Shown piece by piece: positions 21,952 through 31,866 of a stretch of 64,000 bases of DNA. Origin of the DNA: Sarocladium kiliense (lineage: Eukaryota; Ascomycota; Sordariomycetes; Hypocreales; Sarocladiaceae). Location: NCBI GenBank assembly GCA_030734395.1, contig JAUZTG010000042.1:1240001-1304000 (forward strand), read 5' to 3'. The first letter of the stretch is position 1. The number at the start of each line of letters is the position of its first letter. Made by a program: the position numbers and the translations under genes. The notes beneath the pieces are model-generated. The model searched no databases. It saw nothing but the letters and a program-made list of their open reading frames with translations, and was not told the DNA's origin.

Positions 21952-23121
21952 TCATCTTCGTCCCGGAGGAGGCTCTTCGGGTGATTCTGCATCAGCTGAT
22001 GGGGTATCCTCAGCTTTGGACTTATCCGCATCTGGTACGGCGGGAGCATGGTCATGGCCATCATCCTCAGGCTGCTTTTCTTCCTCGTGGTCGTGGTCAT
22101 GGTCGTGGGTTTCATCATCGTGAGCGTGGTCGTGATCTTGACCCTCCTCGCTTTCGTTGTGGTCATGGTGGTGCGGTTCCTCATCGTCAGGGTCCAAGCC
22201 GTTCATTTCTCTCTGCTTCTGGGCGGCAGCATCGGCGAGTCGGTTCTTCCTCTCGTCGTTGTTGTTCATTACCCACTGCTTAATCTCGTGGTTCCAGTTA
22301 TGTCTGCAGTGAACATATTAGCGTCAAATACTCCACATAAGTGAGGAGGCACAAAGCAATAGAAGTACTCACTCGTGGAACTCCTCCTGAACGAGACCTT
22401 TACGGCCATACTCCTCTGCGAGGATCTTCTCGAATTCGCGAGGGATCAAAGCTGGGACACCCTCAAATTCGGTGAGGCGCAGCGGCCACAGATCGCTGCT
22501 CAAGTAGCGGTGGTTGTTTGTGCAGCTCCAGACGCCGGGTTTCGTATCCGGTTTACGTTCCTTGAGAACCGTGAGATCGATGTACATGCCCGTAGACATA
22601 TCAATCCACCGCGCGTCGATGATGTTCATCCTGTCGACCTCCGTATCGTTGTGATGAGGGTTGATATCGAAGAGGTACTTTGTCTGCACAAGTTCGTTGT
22701 GCTTTCCGTGTTCGTGGGGAACGGTATAGTTCCATGGATGTTCTGTTCGGTTGAAGTTGTCTCCCATGAACTGCATGGTGTTCGCCGTTACCTGCACATC
22801 AAGATCAAGATCCCATGGCATGATCCGGCCATTCCACCACCAGCCCAGCAGGGTGCCGTGCGCAATCCAGGTCTCATAACCCTGGACTTCGAAGAAATTG
22901 AGGTAGGAGGTGATCAGACCACGAAGGACGTATCTGTGGCGTACATAGGGCACCTCCTCGCCGGCGAAGTATCGGGCATCGTAGTGGATCAGGGCTTGGG
23001 AGCCAGACTTCTCATGGAAGTACTTGGGGTTCTTCTTCTTCTCTTCTTTGCGGGCGTGGAGTGAAGGCCAAGCTGCTGTGACGGAGGCGAGGAGCGTCAG
23101 GAGGAGGGTTGGTCGAAGCAT
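21952..23121 (-). CDS. secreted LicD-family (Mnn4-like) phosphotransferase with His/Asp/Glu-rich tail
   Basis: The exons 23121-22373 and 22303-21952 give 366 residues. A clear signal peptide covers about residues 1-17 (hydrophobic, ending TAAW). The LicD core has ETWIAHGTLLGWWWNG and then the acidic catalytic DLDLD (104-108). It also contains IDARWIDMSTGMYIDLT and a segment with CTNNHRYLS. LicD proteins transfer phosphocholine or sugar-phosphate groups; fungal relatives of Mnn4 act in mannosylphosphorylation of glycans in the Golgi. The last 70 residues are dominated by His, Asp and Glu, which could bind metal ions (inference). The intron 22372-22304 begins GTGAGT and ends CTGCAG. Confidence 0.86.
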
Positions 23122-24301
23122 GATTGCTGTATTGAAGAATGCGTGCGGGCGACGGGGGTAATGTGCGAGGCGAAAGAAAGAGAGGGCGAGCTCTTTAGGT
23201 CGAGTCGATATCGATGCCGGGAGTGAGACTCGTTGTTATAGCGAAATTATCTTGAAGTCGAGGGAAAGCGACACATCCTTGAAGTCGCGGATGACGCAGG
23301 ACGAACGGTGTTTCGGGGGGCGACGACAGCAGCGAAAAGCGTGACGATACGCGCAAACACTGATGCAGAGAGGAATCAAATGAACGGGACAAACACTTTC
23401 GATAGCGAAAAAAGTGAGTGAATGGATGCTGCAGAAATGGGCGATGGGAGATAAGAGATAGACAAGAATGAAGACAATGGAGAAGAAGGGCTGGAGGGCT
23501 GAGAATCCAAGCAAGTCAAGTTAGTGCAGCAGAACCATGGAGGTCGTGGCTGTGGATGCAAAGCGTGCGTCAGCGCTCGCGTGCTTGGCGGGCGCAGCAG
23601 TCGGTACCCTTAGATAGACCGTAGCTCCTTGATATTGGATGGCAGATTCCTGGGCATACGATGGGATGATCGAGAGGGGCTGACATGACAAGGGAGGTAC
23701 CTCCTGAAGAGACATCCATCTACAAGAAAGTCGCATTTGGCGTCGTGTTGCCGTCCTGTCCTACTCTATCAACAGCCGATACGAGTCCAAGTCGTAGTAA
23801 CGGCTTTTCGTGCACCAGGCCGCCTCGGGAAGTTGGTCGCGTGTGTCCCCGAGAGCCTCGTCGCACCAAAACCTAGAGCTGAGGCAATGGCTAATCTCAC
23901 TGGTGATGGCGCCTGGGCGTCTCTTGGTGGTCTCCACCATTCGCATTGATTCCCACCAGTGATGACGAAGACAGGGTGACAGTACATGGTGGCACCACAC
24001 GCCGTCCCAGCCGATCTCTCTCCTATTCAAAAGTCGGGAAAGGACACGCCGATGCTCTTTCAGGGGATTGGAATGCATGGATGTACATAGACGTGAAGCC
24101 AGGGGGGTGTGGGACACGAGAACGTTGACGAATTGAGTTGGATCTTAACTGACCGTTCAGGGGTCATCAACCACCATCAGGAGAAGCCAGGTGCACGCTA
24201 CCATGCCTCCCCTTCCAGAATTAATCAACCATCACATCCTGGCTGACATCTGGAGACAAAAGAGAAAAAAAAGGAAACCGAAGAACGGCCAAAAAATAAT
24301 G
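23122..24301. other. intergenic, LicD promoter to tRNA-Asp
   Basis: 1.18 kb. Several short open frames lie on both strands, none with recognisable homology. No repeats were found apart from short purine runs near 24259-24297. Confidence 0.5.
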
Positions 24302-24373
24302 CTCTCCCGCCGGGAATTGAACCCGGGTCTCAAGCGTGACAAGCTTGCATACTGACCACTATACTACGGAAGA
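24302..24373 (-). tRNA. tRNA-Asp (anticodon GTC)
   Basis: Read on the minus strand, 72 nt fold as a cloverleaf. The acceptor pairs TCTTCCG with CGGGAGA (one G-T wobble). The D arm contains AGTGGTCAG. The anticodon arm is CAAGC-TTGTCAC-GCTTG with anticodon GTC, and the T arm is CCGGG-TTCAATT-CCCGG. A discriminator G follows. There is no intron. It marks the border between the conserved gene block and the decayed AT-rich island. Confidence 0.92.
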
Positions 24374-24580
24374 TATTACGTAAGCGAACTGTTAGCAGCT
24401 GCTGTAGTGGGTCTTGAAAAAATGTTGTTAAATACATCTTATATACCCTTATCATAGTAAGCTCAATTCTTCAGGAAGTTGTCACCACCTATCTTAGCAT
24501 CCCCAAAGCTATTAACTTGAATACTACGGAAGATATTGCACAGTAAGCGAGCTGTGGGCAGCTGCTTTAGTAGATCTGGC
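24361..24580. repeat. direct repeat of the tRNA-Asp 5' end and its flank
   Basis: Bases 24361-24416 (the first 13 nt of the tRNA plus upstream flank) recur in diverged form at 24521-24580. The first 17 bases are identical (ATACTACGGAAGATATT), followed by TAAGCGA, GCAGCTGCT and TAGT blocks with small insertions. About 105 bp lie between the copies. Confidence 0.8.
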
Positions 24581-24915
24581 ACAGGATGGCTTAATTAGAG
24601 TCATAATCTCTTTTTTGACAGCGCCACAGTAGATCATCCGAAGGAGAGCTTCTTGGACCCTGACGGCCTGTACCCAGTCACTATCAGGTGCGCAGGCCGG
24701 AAAGTAGGTCCTCGACATATTCACCACATTCACCTCCCTTCAGTCATCACAATAGCTTCGCCAACCAGAAACCACGAAAGCTACAAATCTATAGAGTATT
24801 TACAGTACTGCTTCTCATCTTTATTTCTATGCATTTTACTAACCAGCATTGCAAAAGACCCTCATAATAGTAGCTGATATCATAGTAGGATAACTAAAAA
24901 ATAAAAAATAATTGA
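24581..24915. other. AT-leaning noncoding stretch with a possible coding relic
   Basis: The minus strand from 24733 to 24524 encodes a 69-residue open frame. It contains SDWVQAVRVQEALLRMIY and GAVKKEIMTLIK, which reads like real protein. It has no recognised family and runs into the duplicated tRNA flank, so it may be a relic of a lost gene or element. The rest shows nothing. Confidence 0.35.
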
Positions 24916-25125
24916 GAAAACAGTAGGCAAAACAGTAGGTAAATAGTAGATAAGATAGTAGGTAAAATAGTAGGTGAAACAGTAGGTAAAATAGGAGGTA
25001 AAATAGTTAGTAGATTAGTAGGCAGAATAATAAGCAGAATAATAAGTAAAACAATAAGTAGAATAATAATTATAATCGTAGTTAGAATAATAGTTATAAT
25101 AATAAAAGTAACATTAAAGAATATA
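24916..25125. repeat. degenerate AT-rich minisatellite, about 12-bp unit CAGTAGGTAAAA
   Basis: Units such as CAGTAGGTAAAA, TAGTAGGTAAAA, CAGTAGGTGAAA and AATAATAAGTAAAA follow one another with rising divergence from left to right. They grade into (ATAATAATT)-like sequence. The array is very AT-rich compared with its surroundings. Confidence 0.75.
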
Positions 25126-25778
25126 ATAATACTTAAATTACCTATTAATTACAGACAGGGGCGAGCGAAACGCCTCATATAATATTAGAATATCGCTGTA
25201 TCGCTTGCCACGGGATCGTTCGACTAAGGGCAATGCTTTAAATTTATAATTTAGAGGATCGACTGGATATAACCGTTTGCTTAATGGAAGGTTGTAATTA
25301 GCCTACTATCTGCGGTTCAGATTAAGAAAGATCAACAGCGGCCCACCATCGACCACCAAAATCTTAGACAAAACGTTCAACGCTGCCGCGATGAAGAGGT
25401 GGTCATCCACCACTGACTACAACTCTTCGGTGCTGGCATTTGAGGCTCCTAAATAGAGTGTGAGCTGCCCGAGGAGAGATCTAATTTTTCGCAGTTCAGC
25501 AGAATAAGCTTCATGAGAAACAGACGACAGCCTGACTTCTAGCCAAATCTGGTAGGAGCAAAGCTTGGCGTCTGTGCGTCGTGTGGGACTATAGTTAGAA
25601 TTATACGGAGTAGCGCTGAAATTGTAATCAATCTCTTGAGGAGTTTGGTCGTAGAGACAAGTCAGCTGGTTTCTTAGTAATCTTTATGCTGTCTGGTTTC
25701 GGAATGAGGCAGGTATAGATTAATTGTACTCAGCACTCTCAACGTTTGACCCGGAGATTGTTCATTTGGTCGAGCAAA
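25126..25778. other. decayed noncoding segment
   Basis: It contains a short GC-rich patch with an imperfect palindrome (GGCGAGCGAAACGCC at about 25159) next to AT-rich sequence. A minus-strand stretch (about 25330-25600) shows protein-like codon runs interrupted by stops. I cannot name the origin; a degraded mobile element is one possibility. Confidence 0.35.
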
Positions 25779-26799
25779 ATGAACTTCATTAATACCTCCA
25801 GCTCTCCACGGTCCTCAGCGGATCAACAGCGCCGCGCACACTCTCACGCCGCGCGAGTAGCTCACGCCAGGACCCGGAAGCGTCAGACACTGGACTATCA
25901 GGCCACTCGTGACGAAGATCTGGCCACTAAGAACACGATTGAGTCTTCCACCACCGGCAGAGATGATGATGGTGTCGCCGTTTGGGACCTTATCTTGCGA
26001 CACGTTAGCGACATGGATTTACAGCCCAGTCCAGTGTCCCTGATCAGCTCATACCAGACGGATCCATTCAAGAGCGCCATCGTACCACTGACGAAAAACG
26101 AACAATTCATGTTTAACTATTGTGGGTTTTCCTCCCTGGATATACAAATGGGATCATATCCATCAAGTGCATAGTGGACGTTGACTCGTCTGACGCCTCG
26201 TACTGCAGATGTTAGGGTTGTGGTTCCCCATTACGAAAGATGCTGCCGTATACTCCCAAAGACAGGGAACTGTGAGGAGCAGATACTTTCACAATGGGTG
26301 CAGTCATCCGTAGGCAATATATTCCTCTTAAGTGCGCTTTTCATGGCCTCAGCGCGCCACATGGCCCTGGTCACACGGCAAAACTTATACTCGGAGCTTG
26401 CTGTCCAGTACAAGCTTGTGTGTATCAGATTCCTCAACCAAGCCATCCTGTCAGGCCCGAGGCTATTCAACGAAATCACTATATCTGTTGCTTTAATACT
26501 GGCCATGGATGAGGTGAGTGGACCCTTGACTTGCTTGGCAATGATGCATGTATAAGCTAAATTTCATAAAGATCATGCTGAGGGATTTGGAGACTGGACT
26601 CAAACATGTACATGGAGCACTAGCAATGGTAAGATTGGGCGGAGGTGTGGATGCTATGGGATTAACGAAATTTGTACAAGACCTGTTGCACCTTTACGTT
26701 GACGAGCACCATCTCTTGCGTCCCACCACCAAGCTGCCATGTGGTCAAGACTGGCTCACCGGGAGAGAAACGCCGGTGAGGTGGTCCGAGTTATTCTAG
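25779..26799 (+). CDS. fungal transcription-factor-like protein lacking a zinc cluster (probably truncated)
   Basis: The exons 25779-26166, 26209-26513 and 26572-26799 give 306 residues. Introns are 42 and 58 nt. The N-terminus (MNFINTSSSP, then SHAARVAHARTRKRQ) resembles the start of fungal proteins that have the Fungal_trans_2/DUF3468 middle-homology region but no Zn2Cys6 cluster. The body (PHYERCCRILPK, NIFLLSALFMASARHMAL, ISVALILAMDE, LKHVHGALAMVRLGGG) fits that family. Family members are usually 450-600 residues, and this one stops soon after a GTGAGG donor-like site before AT-rich sequence. The 3' half is therefore likely missing or has an exon I cannot see. A start 11 codons upstream (non-ATG) was not used. 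Confidence 0.6.
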
Positions 26800-26921
26800 A
26801 AAATAATAGTTGACACGAATTAATACGCATATTCCTGCCTGAGAGCAGAAAAGTCCCTGGGAGGTATTGATAAAACTCACTAGTAGTATAGGACCTCGCG
26901 AAGCTGCTTTGAACACTGCTT

Positions 26922-27660
26922 CTAAAGGTTCCATAACGTGTCTGGTAATGGCCGTTGTTCTAGGGCGTCTAGGTTCTTCTTTGTTTGCGAGACGCTAGAA
27001 GCACCAATGAGTACCCCATCAGGGTGCTTCGATTTCAAGATGCGATGGTGTGTCACCCATCTCAGCGCCGCAGCGTAGCCGCCAATCTCATACTCAGTGG
27101 TTACGTCTAGTGCCTTTTCCATCGCTTCAAGTATAGATGCTTGATTGTACCTGGATTCGTACCTCTCTCCAACTCAAATTTCGTCTTTTTGACAAGACGG
27201 AATGCCTTACTTAGGAGTACGATCCCCAGGGGGGATACTTACCGACTTATCGAAGCGACTGCCAGGCTTCGGATTTTTGTAGCTCACCAAGAGGAACACG
27301 CCGCGACAGGGCAATCACAAGAGTTATGATAACTCCATGCGAGCCTCTGCTTATGAACGCCAGTGCGACTTACCTGTAGCCGTAGAAACCAACGCCAAGC
27401 TTGCGTAGGATCGGAATCAGTTCCTTCTCAGCACTTCGTACGATGATGTTGTATTAGCCCTGATACACAGCAGGCTTCTTATAACCTTTGATTTGAGAAA
27501 TGTCCAAGCTCTTTCGAACTTCTTCAGGGCTGTGGTTAGAAACTTCTCAGTTCTCAGACTTGCCAGCTCTCTAAGCCTTGTCCAGAGCTTCAAGCATCTC
27601 TTCGAGAGGGACCTTACGGTCGGATCTATGGAGATAGACAAGAGGTGTTTTGGGAATCAT
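26922..27660 (-). pseudogene. aldo-keto reductase (AKR7/aflatoxin-aldehyde-reductase type) pseudogene
   Basis: Minus-strand fragments follow the AKR7 order. VYLHRSDRKVPLEEMLEAL starts near 27660, then SPEEVRKS, KKPAVYQG-YNII and KLGVGFYGYS. The final stretch 27122-26922 has ALRWVTHHRIL, GVLIGASSVSQ, NLDALE and PLPDTL. In-frame stops interrupt it at positions where the family has Trp or Gln (for example VYQG-stop-YN), and at least two frame changes separate the blocks. The N-terminal half with the catalytic Tyr/Lys region is absent. Several stops fit C-to-T or G-to-A transitions, as in repeat-induced point mutation. It lies tail to tail with the transcription-factor-like gene. Confidence 0.75.
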
Positions 27661-28165
27661 GAGGTCCTATGATCAAGCGTAATTTGAAATCACTAAGCAT
27701 GATGATTCGCTGTTTTGATCATGCTCGCCAGTTGCATCCGGTCTTGCGATGCCAAGAAATGCTGTTGCCTTGTTTGGGAAGTGGGCTCGGCCTCGGGCCT
27801 CCACGTGCCTTCGGTACTGCCTCCGGTGTTCCCTCCGGTGTTGCCTCCAGCCGAAAGCCCTATACATAGCTCTAGAGCAGGTCAATGGGATATTCGTATA
27901 GGACTGGCCTAACCCAATTGATGTTTGTCAGCTTCTCTTGTGGTCTAATTTGTAATGCATTGTAGCACTGCTGCTGCTTTGTAATTCAGGGAGGGCTAAA
28001 GTACGAGAGCCGATGCGTATAACGGCTCGCTTACATTCAGCGGACTCATCCACGAAGTCATGCCGCTTGTATAAAGCCAACAGAGTTAGCAAAGCTCAGT
28101 AGATATTCGACTCTGCTCAGACTTCAACCCTAACAGTTCCCGGATTCAAGAGTCAATTGCCCAAG
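27661..28165. other. intergenic, promoter of NQO-type gene
   Basis: Short direct repeats of CCTCCGGTGTT occur near 27820-27845. Nothing else was recognised. Confidence 0.5.
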
Positions 28166-28954
28166 ATGAAAGTCTTTATTGTTTTCGCCCATCCTGAGAA
28201 ACAGTCACTGACTGGCTCCCTCCTCAAGACCACAGTCGATGAGCTCGAAGCTCAGGGTCATGAAGTTCGTGTGTCCGACTTATACGAGATGCAATGGAAG
28301 TCCGAAATCAGTCGGTCGGATTTCCCACTTGTGAACCCTGATGCTCGGCTCAAGATCCCTCGATCATCCAAACAAGCAACCCACTCGAATAATCTCACCG
28401 AGGACGTGAAGGCGGAGCAGGAGAAGTTACTGTGGGCAGACCTTGTTATATACCAATTTCCGCTTTGGTGGTATACTATGCCTGCGATCTTGAAAGGGTG
28501 GATTGACAGGGTGTACTCGTGCGGTTTTGCATATGGCGTCGGCGAGCATAATGCCGAGCGCTATGGCGAGCGATATGGAGAGGGGAGACTTTCTGGGAGA
28601 ACAGGCATGTTGGTCGTCACTATCGGTGGTTGGAGTGAACACTACTCCGATCGTGGTATCGGCGGTCCTCTGGAAGATGTCCTTTACCATATGACGCATG
28701 GAGCCATGCACTACGTCGGCATGAGGGTGCTTCCCTCGTATGCCATGTACAAGGCCGACAGAGCCGACGATGAATCATACGAGGCGGCCGTGCAGGCACT
28801 ACGGCTAAGGTTGCGAACACTGCAAACGACCAAACCCATTGCTTTTCGAGCACAGAACGCAGGGGACTACCACCTACCTGGGCTGACTCTAAAGCCTGGG
28901 CTTGAGAGCGCTGGTGCAACGGGTTTCGCCTTGCACAGACAGACAGATGGTTGA
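28166..28954 (+). CDS. NAD(P)H:quinone oxidoreductase, flavodoxin-2 fold (NQO1-like)
   Basis: Intronless, 262 residues from the ATG at 28166. The FMN phosphate-binding start is VFIVFAHPEKQSLTGSL. The QFPLWWYTMPAILKGWIDRV segment is the conserved quinone reductase core. TIGGWSEHYSDRG and MRVLPSYAMY follow. These enzymes reduce quinones or other electrophiles by two electrons using a bound flavin, in the cytosol. It is intact and GC-normal although it lies in the decayed island. A short Ala/Arg-rich extension at the end is not typical. The substrate is unknown. Confidence 0.88.
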   Translation: MKVFIVFAHPEKQSLTGSLLKTTVDELEAQGHEVRVSDLYEMQWKSEISRSDFPLVNPDARLKIPRSSKQATHSNNLTEDVKAEQEKLLWADLVIYQFPLWWYTMPAILKGWIDRVYSCGFAYGVGEHNAERYGERYGEGRLSGRTGMLVVTIGGWSEHYSDRGIGGPLEDVLYHMTHGAMHYVGMRVLPSYAMYKADRADDESYEAAVQALRLRLRTLQTTKPIAFRAQNAGDYHLPGLTLKPGLESAGATGFALHRQTDG

Positions 28955-30093
28955 GCAGAGGGCAAGGGCGATAGAAGAGATATTTAGAGGTATAACATGA
29001 AAATATCGGTCTTTAACACTATAAAGAGATACGTCGAGTTAAAAGCCTTGTCAATGGTTTAGCAACTGGCATCATCGCCCAGACTTCGGTATCTCATACA
29101 AGCTCTATTTTAGGATGACATACTCCGTGATATAGCTTGCGTCTCACGCCTCAGTGCTAGGCTAGCTTTTTTCTCTCTTTCTTGTGTGGTCAATTGCTGT
29201 CCGAAGCTCCTGGGTCCCGGTGGCCAGCCCAGCCCGCTTAGAGCAGAGCTACATTCTATCTACCTCGAATAACGCATTTCTCTAATTGAAGTGGATGCCA
29301 GCATACACTTGAAGATTTTGGTGGGAAGACTGAAAATACCATCAGCTACCCAGACCATGCAAAGTATTACACGTCACTGGACGCAATCACGGGGTCAATA
29401 CCTCGACGGCATTGATGCCGATGTGGAGGCGCAGCTGGCATCACTTACATGTCAGATTAGCCAAGGTGCAGGAAGTGACCCCAACCACAAGGGACTAAAC
29501 CGTCAAAAGATAGTGGCGCTTGGATAGTCTTTCCAGCTGCATGCGAGCCTGCTTCCTTCATTTCAGCCCTTCTTGAGAGGCTTCCAGTCAATAGTGAAGA
29601 CGACTCAGAGGAATGTAGATTCGATGCTGTCGTTGCAAGCGACACTATCATGCGTGCTCAAGGATACTGATGCGCAAATGTCTTCAGCCATCGGCGAATC
29701 AATTAACAGCCACGGGAAGCAGCATACAAATTCCAGGTTGTGGTTGATGTCGCCATGAGCTGCATCGTTATATTTCGCGGCTGCACTGCCACATTCGACA
29801 CATAAAATGTACTGATATGCGTCTCGACAAAGTGCAACGCTCGTCGAAGCGCTATACATGTCCGCTCAGCCTCAGCCACCAGCCTGTATAAAGTGAGCGC
29901 CGCGCCCGGAAGGTCTCGCATTGTTCGCCATATCCGTAGTCAAATCGCAGCGAAGGATACCACGCTTAATTATGCCACGATTGTCCAGGCCTTGGTTCAC
30001 TAGAAAGGCGAATGAAACGCGTTCATACAGCGGATCTCAGCGACTAATTCAAGTTGATATCAAACAGCAGCCTTAATTGCTCGTGCCGCAAGA
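28955..30093. other. intergenic with possible small coding relics
   Basis: Plus-strand open frames at 29291-29527 and 29573-29758 read like protein (for example IDADVEAQLASLTCQISQG and VLKDTDAQMSSAIGES) but match no family I know. They could be remnants of a multi-exon gene. No repeats or RNA genes were seen. Confidence 0.4.
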
Positions 30094-31457
30094 ATGGATG
30101 ACATTCGAGCCAATGCCCTGCGCATCTTCGACGAACGACTCAAATTTACGGAGAAAGCGCAACAAGCCCATATCTTATGCCAAAGCGGCCCAGCAGGTCA
30201 GCTTCGGCCCTCCACATGGGAACCGAGTGAAGAATCAGAGTTGGTAAAGCGGGCCAAACACTGTGTAAAGGCAGGCGAATCCATGCTGATCCGAGTTCCT
30301 GCCATCACCACGGATGCCTATTGGGACTTTCAGCGAGAAACATTCATGACGCTTGTCGATCTCTTCCAGCTTGATCATGCCGTCCTCCGACCAATATCGA
30401 CGATTGAATCTGCCTTTGCTCTCTTTCCCGGGGATCAAACCGAGACCCTCTACATACGGATCTCGACGTCACTCCTCGTGTGGAGCTTCAATATGTTGTC
30501 TCGCACAACTAGAGGACTAATCATCACATGCGGCACAGAAAAATACGAAATGAACGAGACGCACAGTCCGTCCCCTGCGGTCCTGCGACTAAGCCATCGT
30601 ACCAATCTATTCTGCGAGCCCATGGGTCTTTTGTGGCATTGCTTCTTTTACGGGCTGGGGAAATCCAAGGAAATGAATGACATGTGCTATGATGTCCTGA
30701 GTACAGTGGAGAGAGGTACTGGCTTCGGGACGGATGCCCGCCCTGAGAGACTGGACGATCCAGAGCTGTACACTGAGTGGCTGAGAAACATCGCGGAATC
30801 TGCGAGTCGGTTGACGGAAGCCCGGAGAAAGTGCAGTCTGCTTGCGAGTGTGCATGAAGGTCTTGCTCGTCTGGACAGTGCAGGTCAACCGCTGTTCAAA
30901 GACCAGGCTGCTCTGAGTGTGGCAAAGGGACAACTCGACCACGAGATTGACAAGATCGATTTCCTCATGAAGCGGACTCGGAATCAGACATCAGTGGTAT
31001 TTGATACCTTTCTTTTCCCCTCACGATCCTTGCAGATTATGCTCTTTCAGGTACGGTGGGGTGATAGCTAATACCTGGTTTGCAGCTTTTCAGTCTTATC
31101 GCAAGAGCTGACGCAAAGGTCAGCATCGAGCTCACAGAAACGAGCAAAGCGCTCACAGAAGCCAATCTCGCGGTCGCAAGGGAGGCGAAGGATGATAGCG
31201 GAGCGATGAAGACCATCTCGATCATGACCATGCTCTTCTTGCCAGCCACTTACTTCGCGGCTCTGTTCTCCATGCCCACGCTGCAGTGGGGTGATGCCTC
31301 GTCGGTGATACGGGAGAGATTCTGGATCTACTGGGCGTTTACCATTCCCACAACGTGCTGTGTCTTTCTGGTGTGGGCGGTATCGACACGTATGCCGATG
31401 ATGAGGAGGCCGGTGCAGACGCATTGGCAATGGAGAGGGAAATATGGTCAGGCGTAA
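30094..31457 (+). CDS. CorA-like membrane protein (fungal Mg2+/Zn2+ transporter-like family)
   Basis: The exons 30094-31050 and 31086-31457 give 442 residues. The intron (31051-31085) is only 35 nt, beginning GTACGG and ending TTGCAG. A long cytosolic N-terminus ends in the helical hinge IARADAKVSIELTETSKALTEANLAVAREAKDDSGAMKTI. Two membrane segments follow (TMLFLPATYFAALFSMP and YWAFTIPTTCCVFLVW). This is the architecture of fungal CorA/ZntB-like proteins. The GMN selectivity motif of true CorA channels is not present after the first membrane segment. Transport is therefore unproven, and many fungal members of this family have no known substrate. Confidence 0.78.
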
Positions 31458-31866
31458 TGGAATCTACCGGAAACCGACTCAAAAACCGAAGACGGCATCA
31501 ACGAGAGCTAACCTTGAGCTATGACGAGATATATTTGGACGAGGTGTGTATTGAGTGTTCTCCAGGTGCAGGCAACTATTCAGAGCAGCCTCGGGGAAGT
31601 CCAAGAACCCTAAAATGGTGTTGAAGTAGATCGACGTGGTGAAATGTACAGAACGGTCGCAATGAAGATCGAGGATAAAGGCATGTCTGTGCCCGGTTTC
31701 AACGAAACCAACCCCAGCGGAGCCCAGCGGGGCCCAGCGCTGCTAGCGAACCACCCTTGCCCCGTAAGTAGCTTGACTACGGCCCAGGTTGTGATAGCTT
31801 TCCTGGGGCGCGGTTCTGTAACATCTCACTCCAACCAACCTCCATCGCAACAAGCACAAACTTATC
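31458..31866. other. intergenic, POF1 promoter
   Basis: The overlapping plus frame to 31624 continues with charged protein-like residues. This could mean an alternative CorA-like C-terminus, but I found no convincing splice pair. Otherwise nothing was seen. Confidence 0.45.

Noticed and set aside
22375..23064. 229-codon plus-strand frame
   Set aside because: Antisense shadow of the LicD gene exon, whose signal peptide and DLDLD site are clear.
24916..25125. CRISPR-like array
   Set aside because: Units are about 12 bp, contiguous, without unique spacers, and the genome is eukaryotic.
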